Notes: generated by a model from the letters alone, not told the origin. Positions 18,353 to 26,771 are shown, numbered from the stretch's first letter. The stretch: 64,000 nt of DNA from Labrys sp. WJW (GCF_001676615.1 NZ_LYXZ01000016.1:62001-126000), one strand, 5' to 3'. Numbers and translations are program-made.

Positions 18353-19573
18353 TTGGACTGGGAAGCGATCTTCGCCACGCGGGCGGGACGGATGCGTGCC
18401 TCGGAAATCCGCGAACTTTTGAAACTGCTGGAACAGCCGGACATCATTTCCTTCGCCGGCGGCATTCCCGACCCTGCCTTGTTTCCGAACGAAGCGTTCC
18501 GGACGGCCTATGCCAGCGTGCTCGGCGATGTGAGCGCCGGCGCGGCGCTGCAATATTCCACCAGCGAGGGCTTTCCGCCGCTACGCGACTGGGTGGTCCG
18601 GCAGATGCAGCGCATCGGCGTCACCTGCGGCCCGGACAACATCCTGATCACCTCCGGCTCGCAGCAGGCGCTCGATTATCTCGGCAAGCTGCTGCTCTCC
18701 CCGGGCGATACCGCCCTCGTCACCTGGCCGACCTATCTCGGCGCCCTGCAGGCCTTCAACGCCTATGAGCCGCGCTATGACAGGCTGGCGCCGGTGGAAG
18801 GCAACATGACTCCTTCCGCCTATGCCGACGCTGCAGCAAAGGCGGGCGGCCGGGTGAAGTTCGCCTATCTGACGCCGGATTTCGCCAATCCGACCGGCGA
18901 GACGCTTGATAGGGCCGGGCGCGAGCACGTGCTCGATCTCGCGCGCGAACTCGACATCGTGGTGATCGAGGACACCGCCTATCAGTCGCTGCGCTATGAC
19001 GGCGCCGACGTGCCGCCGATCCTGGCGCTCGACATTGCCCGCGAGGGCCATATCGATGCTGTCAGAACCATCTCCTGCGGCAGCTTCTCCAAGACGCTGG
19101 CGCCGGGCCTGCGCATGGGCTGGATCTGCGCCGCCGCCGGCGTGATCAGGAAGCTGGTGCTGATGAAGCAGGCCTCGGACCTGCACAGCCCCACCATCAA
19201 CCAGATGGCGATGCATCATGTGGCCGAGCATGCCTTCCCGGCCCAGGTCGAGAAGATCCGCGGCGCCTATCGCCATCGCCGCGACCGCATGCTGGCCGCC
19301 CTCGAACGCCACATGCCGGAGGGCGTGCGCTGGTCGCGCCCCGAGGGCGGCATGTTCGTCTGGGTGACGCTGCCGGACGGTATGGACGGCGCCCGCCTTC
19401 TCGCCCGCGCCATCGAGACCGCCCGCATCGCCTTCGTGCCGGGCCAGGCCTTCCATGCCGACGGTTCGGGCGCCAACACGCTCAGGCTCAGCTTCTCGCT
19501 GGCCAATGATGCCGCGATCGACCAGGGCATCGAACGGCTCGGCCGCGTCATTCGCGAAGCCGGCACGGCCTGA
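18353..19573 (+). CDS. PLP-dependent aminotransferase, class I/II (2-aminoadipate aminotransferase-like)
   Basis: 406 residues of fold-type I. Visible features are FAGGIPDPALFP near the N-terminus, SGSQQALDYLGKLLL, the PLP-contact TPDFANPTGET, IEDTAYQSLRYDG, and the Schiff-base lysine in CGSFSKTLAPGLRMGW. The layout matches the LysN/MocR-aminotransferase group but without a GntR DNA-binding domain. The start is a TTG at 18353 with AGGAGA about 10 bp upstream. It probably transaminates an amino acid such as 2-aminoadipate, leucine or an aromatic residue; the true substrate is unknown. Confidence 0.9.
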   Translation: MDWEAIFATRAGRMRASEIRELLKLLEQPDIISFAGGIPDPALFPNEAFRTAYASVLGDVSAGAALQYSTSEGFPPLRDWVVRQMQRIGVTCGPDNILITSGSQQALDYLGKLLLSPGDTALVTWPTYLGALQAFNAYEPRYDRLAPVEGNMTPSAYADAAAKAGGRVKFAYLTPDFANPTGETLDRAGREHVLDLARELDIVVIEDTAYQSLRYDGADVPPILALDIAREGHIDAVRTISCGSFSKTLAPGLRMGWICAAAGVIRKLVLMKQASDLHSPTINQMAMHHVAEHAFPAQVEKIRGAYRHRRDRMLAALERHMPEGVRWSRPEGGMFVWVTLPDGMDGARLLARAIETARIAFVPGQAFHADGSGANTLRLSFSLANDAAIDQGIERLGRVIREAGTA

Positions 19574-19653
19574 TCGCGGGGCTCCTGTTTCCTCTGTTAT
19601 CGGCTCCGGAATATGCTTAAATCCGGAGCGGGTGCAGTCCACGGAACGGGAAC

Positions 19654-20145
19654 ATGACGGCAGAACCGACGAGACCGGCATTTTCCAATCGCCTGCTGGA
19701 TTGGACCGGCCTCGGCCTGCTCTATGCCCTGCTGCTGATCGTCCCTTTCGTCGGGGCGCGCTGGCTCGGCGAGATGCTGCCCTCGATCTTCCATCCCATC
19801 GGCCGTATCGTCGCCAATGCCGTGGTGATGCCGTTTTTCTATCTGTGCCTGCATCTCATCCTCCGGCGCTTTGGCGCGCGGGTGCAGAACTTCGTCATGC
19901 TGGTGGTGCTGATCTACGGCGTCGCCACCACTATCGAGCTCCAGCGCGCCTTGCGGACCGGCGACAACAATGCCTGGTTCAGCGCCTTCGTCGCCGCCGT
20001 CTATACGCTCGGCTTCGCCGCACTCACCATCAACAGCCTGATCGCCTGGCGGCGCGAAAAGCGCGCCGAACGCCTGGCGGCGGAGCGTGAAGAGGCGGAA
20101 CGGCAGGCAGAGGCCTTCGCCAAGGCCAGGCAGATCGGGCCCTGA
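19654..20145 (+). CDS. Hypothetical integral membrane protein with charged C-terminal helix
   Basis: 163 residues. Three to four hydrophobic segments (about 17-35, 45-68, 78-92 and 112-132) are followed by a highly charged helix (RREKRAERLAAEREEAERQ) that is probably a coiled coil in the cytoplasm. The family was not recognised. It stands alone downstream of the aminotransferase with an 80-bp gap. Confidence 0.7.
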   Translation: MTAEPTRPAFSNRLLDWTGLGLLYALLLIVPFVGARWLGEMLPSIFHPIGRIVANAVVMPFFYLCLHLILRRFGARVQNFVMLVVLIYGVATTIELQRALRTGDNNAWFSAFVAAVYTLGFAALTINSLIAWRREKRAERLAAEREEAERQAEAFAKARQIGP

Positions 20146-20379
20146 TTCAGCCTGTGCAGGCCAGCGAGGATGATCGCGGCTGCCTCGATCTACCGAAGCG
20201 AGGCTCGATCCCGGGTGATTCCGCCGGAGCGAAAAACCTGCCAGCACAAGAATTGTGGAATCAGCGGCATCCGGCCGCGACTGTCGATGTAGGATGCTTC
20301 GTCTGGGATGCGCGAACCAGCCCCTAAGGGCCGGGCGCGATCTCACAAGGACAACAAACAATCACATCGGGAGGATCTG

Positions 20380-21351
20380 ATGTCACTGAAAGTTCTCGCC
20401 AAGCGGATGGCGCGCTGGGGTCTCGGCGCCGGCGCCGCACTCTGCATGGCGTTCTCGTCTGCGCCGTCGCCGGCCGAGGCGGCCCCAAAAACGTTCTACT
20501 GGATCTCCCATGGCTCGGCCGCCGACCCGGTCTGGACCTATTTCCTGGCCGGCGCCGAGCAATGGGCCAAGGACACCGGCAACAAGGTCAACACTTCCTT
20601 CCACAATGGCGACGTCGCCTCGCAGCAGGAGGCCATCCGGGCCGCGATCGCGGCGGGCGCCGACGGCATCGTCACGGCGAGCCCCGCCGCCGGCAGCCTG
20701 GTCAAGCCGGTCGAGGAAGCCAATGCCAAGAACATCCCGGTGATCGCCTTCAACTCCGATGACAAGACGGTCCGCTTTTCCACCTTCGTGGGCGGCGACA
20801 ACATCAAGGCCGGCGCCGACCATGCCCGCTACCTCGTCGAGAAGGGGCTGGTGAAATCGGGCGATTTCGTCTGGATGCCGGTGGAAGTGCCTGGCGCGAC
20901 CTATGGCGCCGACCAGGAAAAGGGCATCGCCAGCGTGTTCAAGCCGCTGAACATCAGCTGGGAGGTCACCGATTCGACGCTCGACCAGGCCGACATCATC
21001 TCGCGCATGAGCGACTACCTCACGGCCAACCGCAGCAAGATCAAGGCGATCCTTCCGCTTGGCGATCTCGTCTCCGGCAGCATCAAGCGCGTGTTCGACC
21101 AGGTCGGCGTGAAGCCTGGCGAGATTCCGGTCGTCGGCTGGGGCAATTCGCTCGATACCGCCAACGAGGTGCAGGACGGTTATGTCCTGGCGGCTGCCTG
21201 GCAGGACCCGCAGGCCCAGAGCTATCTCGCCCTCTCGCTCGCCGCCATGCAGGCCGGCGGAATCAAGCCCGGCTTCGACATCACCACCGGCTCGATGTAC
21301 GAAAAGGACAAGGCCGCCGACTTCATCGCCTTGATGGGCGGCAAGAAGTAG
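20380..21351 (+). CDS. Orphan sugar ABC transporter substrate-binding protein (ribose/RbsB-like)
   Basis: 323 residues with a signal peptide (SLKVLAKRMARW then a hydrophobic core, AEAA near residue 33). The mature part is a type 1 periplasmic-binding fold: ISHGSAADPVWTYFLAGAEQ, FHNGDVASQQEAIRAAI and GADGIVTASPAAGSL. GGGAGG precedes the ATG at 20380; a longer frame starts earlier but spoils the signal peptide. No permease or ATPase gene follows, although such genes normally do. Instead a remnant and a palindromic element come next, and 100 bp of this gene is repeated at 23240-23339. It appears to be the survivor of a broken transporter operon. Confidence 0.87.
   Translation: MSLKVLAKRMARWGLGAGAALCMAFSSAPSPAEAAPKTFYWISHGSAADPVWTYFLAGAEQWAKDTGNKVNTSFHNGDVASQQEAIRAAIAAGADGIVTASPAAGSLVKPVEEANAKNIPVIAFNSDDKTVRFSTFVGGDNIKAGADHARYLVEKGLVKSGDFVWMPVEVPGATYGADQEKGIASVFKPLNISWEVTDSTLDQADIISRMSDYLTANRSKIKAILPLGDLVSGSIKRVFDQVGVKPGEIPVVGWGNSLDTANEVQDGYVLAAAWQDPQAQSYLALSLAAMQAGGIKPGFDITTGSMYEKDKAADFIALMGGKK
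21197..21296 (+). repeat. Direct repeat copy 1 (inside the sugar-binding protein gene)
   Basis: This 100-bp segment of the sugar-binding gene recurs at 23240-23339 in the same orientation with two mismatches. It codes for the stretch ending MQAGGIKPGFDITTGS. The two copies bracket the remnant, the palindromic element, the TetR gene and the SDR gene. Confidence 0.92.
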
Positions 21352-21360
21352 GGAGCTACG

Positions 21361-21513
21361 TCATTCCCCTTCGACAAAGGCCTTACGGAGGCTGCGCAGA
21401 ATGTCGGCCATGCGGTCGCGGCTCGGCGCAGCCTTGTGCTCCACCAGCAGTTCGACGCCGTCCACGGTGCGGTAGCGATAGAAGAAGGTGGGAACGCCAA
21501 ACTTCTCGCGACA
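21361..21513 (-). pseudogene. 3' remnant of an unidentified gene, cut by a palindromic repeat
   Basis: A 50-residue open frame with natural-looking sequence (CREKFGVPTFFYRYRTVDG ... RMADILRSLRKAFVEGE) ends at a TGA but has no start codon. At its 5' side it runs directly into an in-frame TAA that is the first base triplet of the palindromic element at 21514. It looks like the C-terminus of a once longer protein whose front part was lost or displaced. The family is not recognised. Confidence 0.55.
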
Positions 21514-21627
21514 TTAGAGCATCGCGCCGAAAAGTGGGTACCGATTTTCGGCAAAAAAGATGCGGCAACAAGGAATTTCAGCATCGAGCCTGATTCAGAA
21601 ATCAGGTTCGATGCTGTAGATCTCTAA
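21514..21627. repeat. Rhizobial palindromic/mosaic intergenic element
   Basis: It starts TTAGAGCATC and ends ATCTCTAA. It contains one hairpin with arms GCCGAAAA / TTTTCGGC (21526-21552) and a second with arms GCATCGAGCCTGATT and AATCAGGTTCGATGC (21581-21614). The AGAGCAT...GCCGAAAAGTGGGTACCG...TTTTCGGC pattern is the well-known intergenic element of Hyphomicrobiales genomes. It abuts the truncated gene. Confidence 0.8.
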
Positions 21628-21716
21628 CCTAACCCGTTCCTCATACTTAATTTTGCTGTCTCACATATGGGGGGTAGTCCAGCGTCCAGTTGAAACAGGC
21701 TCTTGGACTCGGGCTC

Positions 21717-22346
21717 TCAGGTCCCCGCCAGCAACGGCCAGGCCGCCATCGCCGAAGTGACGGCGGAATTCAGTTCGTCCGGCCCGGTCCCGCCCCGCGC
21801 GCTTAGGCTCAAGCCCTTGTGGACGGTGGCATAGAAGGCGGCGACGGCGCGGATATCGGTCCCGGCGGCGACATCGCCGTCCTCAACACCCTTGCGCAGC
21901 CGTGTCGAGAAGTTCTCGTCATTCGCCGCGCGCAATTCGCAAAGGCTCGCCGCGAGTTCGGGAGACATGTCGCATGCCTCCCCGGCCGTCTGTTCGACCA
22001 TACATCCGCTCGGGAAATCCGTGCGCGAGAAGACGGTGACAGCGTTGCGCAACAGGCCTTCAATACTTTCGCGTGCCGTCGGCAGCTCCATGATGCGCAA
22101 CACGATTTCCTTGTGAAGCGCCACATAGTGATCGAGGGCCGCACGATAGAGGTTCTCCTTGGAACCGAAGGCTGCGTAGAGGCTGGGCGAGGCGATGCCC
22201 ATGGCGGCAGTGAGGTCACTCATTGAGGCGCCGGCAAAGCCCTTCGCCCAGAACACGCGCATTGCCTGTTCCAAGACCTCCTCTCGATCGAAACTGACAG
22301 GGCGGCCCCGCTTCGGAGCAAGGGGCGCCGATGGGTGCGGCATCAT
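21717..22346 (-). CDS. TetR/AcrR-family transcriptional regulator
   Basis: 209 residues. The N-terminal helix-turn-helix reads REEVLEQAMRVFWAKGFAGA ... MSDLTAAMGIASPSLYAAFG, a classic TetR DNA-binding domain; the rest is a helical ligand-binding domain with several cysteines (SGCMVEQTAGEACDM). It diverges from an SDR gene with a perfect palindrome between them, so it very likely represses that gene and itself. The inducer is unknown. Confidence 0.92.
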   Translation of the reverse strand: MMPHPSAPLAPKRGRPVSFDREEVLEQAMRVFWAKGFAGASMSDLTAAMGIASPSLYAAFGSKENLYRAALDHYVALHKEIVLRIMELPTARESIEGLLRNAVTVFSRTDFPSGCMVEQTAGEACDMSPELAASLCELRAANDENFSTRLRKGVEDGDVAAGTDIRAVAAFYATVHKGLSLSARGGTGPDELNSAVTSAMAAWPLLAGT

Positions 22347-22410
22347 GCGGTTCTCTTTTTTTGCTAATCGTTACATAATTCTCTTGTGCTGGCAGAGCAA
22401 GGTCGATAAC

Positions 22411-22438
22411 CATTTCTGTGTTGAACGATACAGAAATG
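22411..22438. promoter_or_regulatory. Putative TetR operator between tetR and the SDR gene
   Basis: CATTTCTGT and ACAGAAATG form perfect 9-bp arms around a 10-base spacer. The 28-bp size and divergent position fit a TetR-family operator, and it ends 21 bp before the SDR start codon. Confidence 0.72.
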
Positions 22439-22459
22439 ATCTAACCTAGGAATACTGCC

Positions 22460-23212
22460 ATGAACATTGCCACTCTTCCTCTCGCCGGCAAGCGCGCCCT
22501 TGTTACGGGTGCGGCGCGCGGCATCGGCGCGGCCATCGCGCTGAAGCTGGCCGAAGACGGCGCCGACGTCGCTATCACTTACGAGAAGTCGGCCGACAAG
22601 GCAGAGGCTCTCGCCGCCGAGATTCGTGCCCTGGGCCGCAAGGCCCTCGCCATCCAAGCCGATGCCGCCAGCCCGGAAGCCGCGAAGACAGCGGTCGAAC
22701 AGACCGTGGCCGACCTCGGCGGCCTTGACATCCTGGTCAACAACGCTGGCGTCCTCATTGCGGGTGCCTTTTCCGCGCAATCACTGGAGGAGATCGACCT
22801 GCAGCTGAATGTCAATGTGCGCGGCGTTTTCGTGACCACCCAGGTTGCGCTGCAACACATCCCGAATGGTGGCCGTGTCGTCACTATTGGCAGCAATGCG
22901 GGTCTGTCTGTCCCGTTCGCTGGTATAGCAGTCTATGCGGCCACCAAATCCGCGATGGAGAGCTTCACCCGCGGTCTCGCCCGTGAACTCGGCCCTCGTG
23001 ACATTACCGTCAATCTGGTCCGCCCCGGCCCAATCGACACCGACATGAACCCCGCCGACGGCCCTCTCGCGCCTTCCATCCTCCCGAGCCTGTCTATTGC
23101 CCGCTACGGCAAGACCCGGGAGGTCGCCGAGGCCGTTGCCTTCCTCGCCGGGCCTGGCGCCGCCTACGTTACCGGTTCGGGCATTCTTGTCGATGGTGGC
23201 ATAAGCGCCTGA
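22460..23212 (+). CDS. SDR-family NAD(P)-dependent oxidoreductase (FabG-like)
   Basis: 250 residues of the classical short-chain dehydrogenase family. Cofactor motif TGAARGIG (about 16-23), NNAG (about 93-96), the catalytic Ser in TIGSNAGLS, YAATK (catalytic Tyr and Lys) and C-terminal TGSGILVDGG are all present. TetR-SDR divergent pairs are common on accessory DNA and often respond to small toxic carbonyl compounds. It ends 28 bp before the second copy of the duplicated fragment. The substrate is unknown. Confidence 0.92.
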   Translation: MNIATLPLAGKRALVTGAARGIGAAIALKLAEDGADVAITYEKSADKAEALAAEIRALGRKALAIQADAASPEAAKTAVEQTVADLGGLDILVNNAGVLIAGAFSAQSLEEIDLQLNVNVRGVFVTTQVALQHIPNGGRVVTIGSNAGLSVPFAGIAVYAATKSAMESFTRGLARELGPRDITVNLVRPGPIDTDMNPADGPLAPSILPSLSIARYGKTREVAEAVAFLAGPGAAYVTGSGILVDGGISA

Positions 23213-23239
23213 GTTACCACCCGAGGGGGCGGCCGGCCT

Positions 23240-23339
23240 CCTGGCAGGCCCCGCAGGCCCAGAACTATCTCGCCCTCTCGCTCGCCGCCATGCAGGCCGG
23301 CGGAATCAAGCCCGGCTTCGACATCACCACCGGCTCGAT
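23240..23339 (+). pseudogene. Direct repeat copy 2: orphan fragment of the sugar-binding protein gene
   Basis: 98 of 100 bases match 21197-21296. The fragment has no start and passes into unrelated sequence (CCAGGCGGAAACGG) after the shared GGCTCGAT. It lies between the SDR stop and the tRNA-Gly terminator. The near-identity implies that the duplication is recent. Confidence 0.9.
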
Positions 23340-23362
23340 TCCAGGCGGAAACGGCTCCAAAA

Positions 23363-23392
23363 GCAAAAAGCGGCCCCGAAGGACCGCTTTTT
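23363..23392 (-). terminator. Terminator after tRNA-Gly (possibly bidirectional)
   Basis: The stem AAAAAGCGG / CCGCTTTTT with extra GG/CC pairs and a short CCGAA-type loop lies 23 bp past the tRNA 3' end. On the minus strand it is followed by CTTTTGG, on the plus strand by TTGTTTTT, so it can serve both the tRNA and the SDR side. Confidence 0.8.
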
Positions 23393-23414
23393 TGTTTTTC
23401 CCCGAAGGGACCAC

Positions 23415-23489
23415 TGGAGCGGGCGAAGGGATTCGAACCCTCGACCCCAACCTTGGCAAGGTTGTGCTCTACCCCTGAGCTACACCCGC
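23415..23489 (-). tRNA. tRNA-Gly (anticodon GCC)
   Basis: A 75-nt cloverleaf on the minus strand. The acceptor stem GCGGGTG pairs with CGCCCGC, the D-arm is GCTCAGGGGTAGAGC, the anticodon arm AACCTTGCCAAGGTT carries GCC, and the T-arm is GAGGGTTCGAATCCCTT. The terminal CCA is encoded (23415-23417). It reads glycine GGC/GGU codons. It lies 75 bp from the duplicated gene fragment, a typical place for integration or recombination, although no second copy of its 3' end was found in the window. Confidence 0.97.
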
Positions 23490-23711
23490 TTCCGTGGGCC
23501 GCAGATGCTCGTTGCATCGGCGTGGGCGCTCTATGCCAAAGCCCGTGACGGATTGCAACAGGCAAGTTTCAGTTTTTTTGCATTGCGTGTTTCATCCACA
23601 GGCCGCGCTGACATCGTCGGGGGTGACGCGGACACCGTTTCGTGCCAAAAGCGCGCCAATTCCCGATGATCTCCCCTGCTTTGGGGCTGCAAACTTTTCC
23701 TTAGGTCCGCC

Positions 23712-25319
23712 TTGAACGATCTGTCACACACTTCGGCCCTCACCCCGCTCGCCCGCGAAGTCGAGCGGCGGCGCACCTTCGCCATCATTTCCCATCCGGA
23801 CGCCGGCAAGACCACGCTGACGGAAAAACTGTTGCTGTTCGGCGGTGCGATTCAGCTCGCCGGCCAGGTCAAGGCCAAGGCCGAAAAGCGCAATACCCGC
23901 TCGGACTGGATGTCGATCGAGCGCGAGCGCGGCATTTCGGTGGTCACCTCGGTGATGACCTTCGAATATGAGGGCCTGGTCTTCAACCTGCTCGACACGC
24001 CGGGCCATGAGGACTTCTCGGAAGATACCTATCGCACGCTCACGGCCGTCGATTCGGCGGTGATGGTGATCGACGCGGCCAAGGGCATCGAGGCGCGCAC
24101 GCGCAAATTGTTCGAGGTCTGCCGCCTGCGCGACATTCCCATCGTCACCTTCATCAACAAGATGGACCGTGAGGGGCGCGATCCCTTCGAGCTGCTCGAC
24201 GAGATCGAGAAGACGCTGGCGCTCTCCACCGTGCCGATGACCTGGCCGCTCGGCCGCGGCCGCGATTTCGCCGGCACCTATGATCTCCAGGCCAGCCATG
24301 TCCGCCTGCTCGACAAGGACACCGCGCCGATCCCGGTCGAGGCCGGCGATGCCGCGGCGCTGGCCCGCGCCGTGCCTTCGATCGATGCCGAGGCAGCCTC
24401 GGAGGAGATCGCTCTGGTGCAGGAAGCCTGCGGCGAGTTCGATCTCGCCGCCTTCCGCGAAGGCCATATGACGCCGGTGTTCTTCGGCTCGGCCATCAAG
24501 AATTTCGGCGTGGGCGACCTGCTCAAGGGCTTGGGCGACTATGCGCCCCAGCCGCGCGACCAGGCAGCAGCCACCCGCATGGTCGAGGCGACGGAGGACA
24601 ATCTCTCCGCCTTCGTCTTCAAGATCCAGGCGAACATGGATCCCAATCACCGCGACCGCATCGCCTTCGTGCGCCTGTGCTCGGGCAAGCTGACGCGCGG
24701 CATGAAGGTGAAGCAGGTGCGCACCGGCAAGTCGATGAGCCTCAACGCGCCGCAATTCTTCTTCGCCCAGGATCGTGCCCTGGCCGAGGAGGCTTATGCG
24801 GGCGACGTCGTCGGCATTCCCAACCACGGCGCCCTGCGCATCGGCGACACGCTGACCGAGCGCGAGGAGATCGCCTTTCTCGGCGTGCCGAGTTTCGCCC
24901 CGGAAATCCTGCGCCGGGTGCGCCTGCCCGACGCCATGAAGGCCAAGAAGCTCAAGGATGCCCTGCAGGACCTCGCCGAGGAAGGCGTGGTGCAGGTGTT
25001 CCGCCCGCGCGACGGCTCCCCTGCCCTGGTCGGCGTGGTCGGCGCCCTGCAGCTCGACGTGCTGCAGGGCCGGCTCGCCGCCGAATATGGGCTGGAGATC
25101 CGCTTCGAGCCGTCCGAGTTCGCACTGGCGCGCTGGATCTCGGCGCCGACGAAGCCGGAACTCGACAGCTTCGTCACGTCCCACAATTTCTCGATCGCCG
25201 ATGATCTCGACGGCGATCCGGTGTTCATGGCCAAATCCGCCTTCGACCTGCGCTACCAGGGCGAGCGGTCGCCTTCCATCGTGTTCGCCGACATCAAGGA
25301 CGTGAAGAAGGTGAAGTGA
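23712..25319 (+). CDS. prfC: Peptide chain release factor 3 (RF3)
   Basis: A 535-residue translational GTPase that recycles RF1/RF2 from the ribosome after termination. G1 SHPDAGKTTLTEK (about 28-40), the switch region RERGISVVTSV, G3 DTPGHEDF, G4 NKMDREGRDP and the RF3-specific C-terminal domain (EVVQVFRP-like segment VVQVFRPRDGSPALVG) are all present. The start is a TTG at 23712 giving MNDLSHTSALTPLAREVERR; no better ATG exists before the conserved core, and the ribosome site is weak. It is monocistronic. Confidence 0.95.
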   Translation: MNDLSHTSALTPLAREVERRRTFAIISHPDAGKTTLTEKLLLFGGAIQLAGQVKAKAEKRNTRSDWMSIERERGISVVTSVMTFEYEGLVFNLLDTPGHEDFSEDTYRTLTAVDSAVMVIDAAKGIEARTRKLFEVCRLRDIPIVTFINKMDREGRDPFELLDEIEKTLALSTVPMTWPLGRGRDFAGTYDLQASHVRLLDKDTAPIPVEAGDAAALARAVPSIDAEAASEEIALVQEACGEFDLAAFREGHMTPVFFGSAIKNFGVGDLLKGLGDYAPQPRDQAAATRMVEATEDNLSAFVFKIQANMDPNHRDRIAFVRLCSGKLTRGMKVKQVRTGKSMSLNAPQFFFAQDRALAEEAYAGDVVGIPNHGALRIGDTLTEREEIAFLGVPSFAPEILRRVRLPDAMKAKKLKDALQDLAEEGVVQVFRPRDGSPALVGVVGALQLDVLQGRLAAEYGLEIRFEPSEFALARWISAPTKPELDSFVTSHNFSIADDLDGDPVFMAKSAFDLRYQGERSPSIVFADIKDVKKVK

Positions 25320-25340
25320 TTTCTGGAGCGCGGACTGGGT

Positions 25341-25566
25341 GTCCATAGGCGCTAACATAAGGTTGGAGGCGCGGGTTCTTTACCCTCCCCTCGATGGGGA
25401 GGGTCGGCCTGAAAGGCCGGGGTGGGGTGAAAATACGCAGGTCTCCACAGCGGAAGCGGTAGATTCTTGCAAAGAAGTCACCCCACCCCGACGCTACGCG
25501 TCGACCCTCCCCATCGAGGGGAGGGTTTGGTCATGCCTTGTCCGACTTAAGTTAGCGCTCATGGAC
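25341..25566. repeat. 226-bp inverted-repeat (MITE-like) intergenic element
   Basis: The ends are imperfect 17-bp inverted repeats: GTCCATAGGCGCTAACA (25341-25357) and AGTTAGCGCTCATGGAC (25550-25566). Inside lie a second inverted pair of 25 bp each (25382-25406 and 25502-25526, with core CCCTCCCCTCGATGGGGAGG) and GGTGGGGTGA / TCACCCCACC. It contains no gene. The nested architecture resembles small non-autonomous mobile repeats in alphaproteobacteria. Confidence 0.75.
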
Positions 25567-25590
25567 TAGGTGTCTGCGCTCCCAGGAAGA

Positions 25591-26655
25591 TCACGCCGGC
25601 ACTTCTTCCAGCGCCGGATAGTCCGTATAGCCTTCGGCGCCCTTGGCGTAGAAGGTCGCGGCATTCCAGGGGGCGAGCGGGGCTCCGAGGGACAGGCGCG
25701 TGGGCAGGTCCGGATTGGAGATGAAGAGCTTGCCGAAGGCCGCCGCGTCAGCTTCGCCGCTCTCGACCAAAGCCTCGGCGCTTTCGGCCGTCAGCTTCTC
25801 GTTCGCGATGAACACGCCCTTGAAATTGCTGCGGATCACCGGGGCGACGCTGGAGCCGTCGGCATATTCGCGGGCACAGATGAAGGCGATCCCGCGGGCA
25901 TCCAATTGCCGGGCGACATAGCCGAACAGGGCCGGCGCATCGGAATCGCCCATCGAATGCGAATCGCCGCGCGGAGCCAGATGCATACCGACGCGATCGG
26001 CGCCCCAGACCGAAATCACCGCGTCGGTGACCTCGAGCATCAGCCGCGCCCGGTTCTCGATCGAGCCGCCATAGGCATCGGTGCGCTTGTTGGTTGAGTC
26101 CTGCAGGAACTGGTCGAGCAGATAGCCATTGGCGCCATGGATCTCGACACCGTCGAAGCCGGCTTCCTTGGCATTGGCTGCGCCCTGGCGATAGGCCTCG
26201 ATGATGGCGGGAATTTCTTCGAGCTCGAGCGCACGCGGCGTGACATAGGGTCTTTCAGGCTTGATGAGGCTGACATGGCCGGCAGGTGCAATGGCGCTCG
26301 GTGCCACCGGCAGGGCCCCGTCGAGATAGACGGGATCGGAAATGCGGCCGACATGCCAAAGCTGCAGAGCGATGCGCCCGCCGGCCTCATGCACGGCCTT
26401 GGTGATGACCTTCCAGCCCTCGACCTGCTCCCGCGACCAAATGCCGGGGGTGTCGGGATATCCGACGCCCATCGGCGTGACAGCGGTGGCTTCGGTCAGG
26501 ATCAGGCCGGCGGAGGCGCGCTGGACGTAATAGTCGCGCATCAGCGTGTTGGGCACGCGGCCCGCGCTGGCCCGGGTGCGGGTCAGCGGGGCCATGATGA
26601 CGCGGTTGGGCAGGTCGAGCGCGCCGATGCGAATGGGGTCGAGCAGCGAGGGCAT
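25591..26655 (-). CDS. Old yellow enzyme family alkene reductase (NemA-like)
   Basis: A 354-residue FMN-dependent TIM barrel that reduces activated C=C bonds or nitro groups with NAD(P)H. Family marks are MAPLTRTRAS near the N-terminus, LQLWHVGRIS, FDGVEIHGANGYLLDQFL, and the substrate-binding HGANGYL. The ATG at 26655 gives the family start MPSLLDPIRIGALDLPNR; a longer frame would overlap the regulator region. It diverges from an ArsR-type repressor with a palindrome in between, so it is likely induced by electrophiles. Confidence 0.93.
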   Translation of the reverse strand: MPSLLDPIRIGALDLPNRVIMAPLTRTRASAGRVPNTLMRDYYVQRASAGLILTEATAVTPMGVGYPDTPGIWSREQVEGWKVITKAVHEAGGRIALQLWHVGRISDPVYLDGALPVAPSAIAPAGHVSLIKPERPYVTPRALELEEIPAIIEAYRQGAANAKEAGFDGVEIHGANGYLLDQFLQDSTNKRTDAYGGSIENRARLMLEVTDAVISVWGADRVGMHLAPRGDSHSMGDSDAPALFGYVARQLDARGIAFICAREYADGSSVAPVIRSNFKGVFIANEKLTAESAEALVESGEADAAAFGKLFISNPDLPTRLSLGAPLAPWNAATFYAKGAEGYTDYPALEEVPA

Positions 26656-26771
26656 TAAAAGAAACCTTGTTCCAAATGGCTTTTCTGGGCGATCGATTGA
26701 AACTCCCGTACCTGGCTTACACAGACTTAACTGGTGGTCGGCTCGCCGAGGCGTTAAAGTCTCAAAGTTCG

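Noticed and set aside
23415-23489. tRNA-Gly as an integration attachment site with a second partial copy
   Set aside because: I looked for a repeat of the tRNA 3' end at the other side of the scarred region and found none, and no integrase gene is present.
25382-25526. Inverted CCCTCCCC repeats as a simple prfC terminator
   Set aside because: The arms are about 95 bp apart, have no U-run and are nested in longer inverted repeats, so a repeat element fits better.
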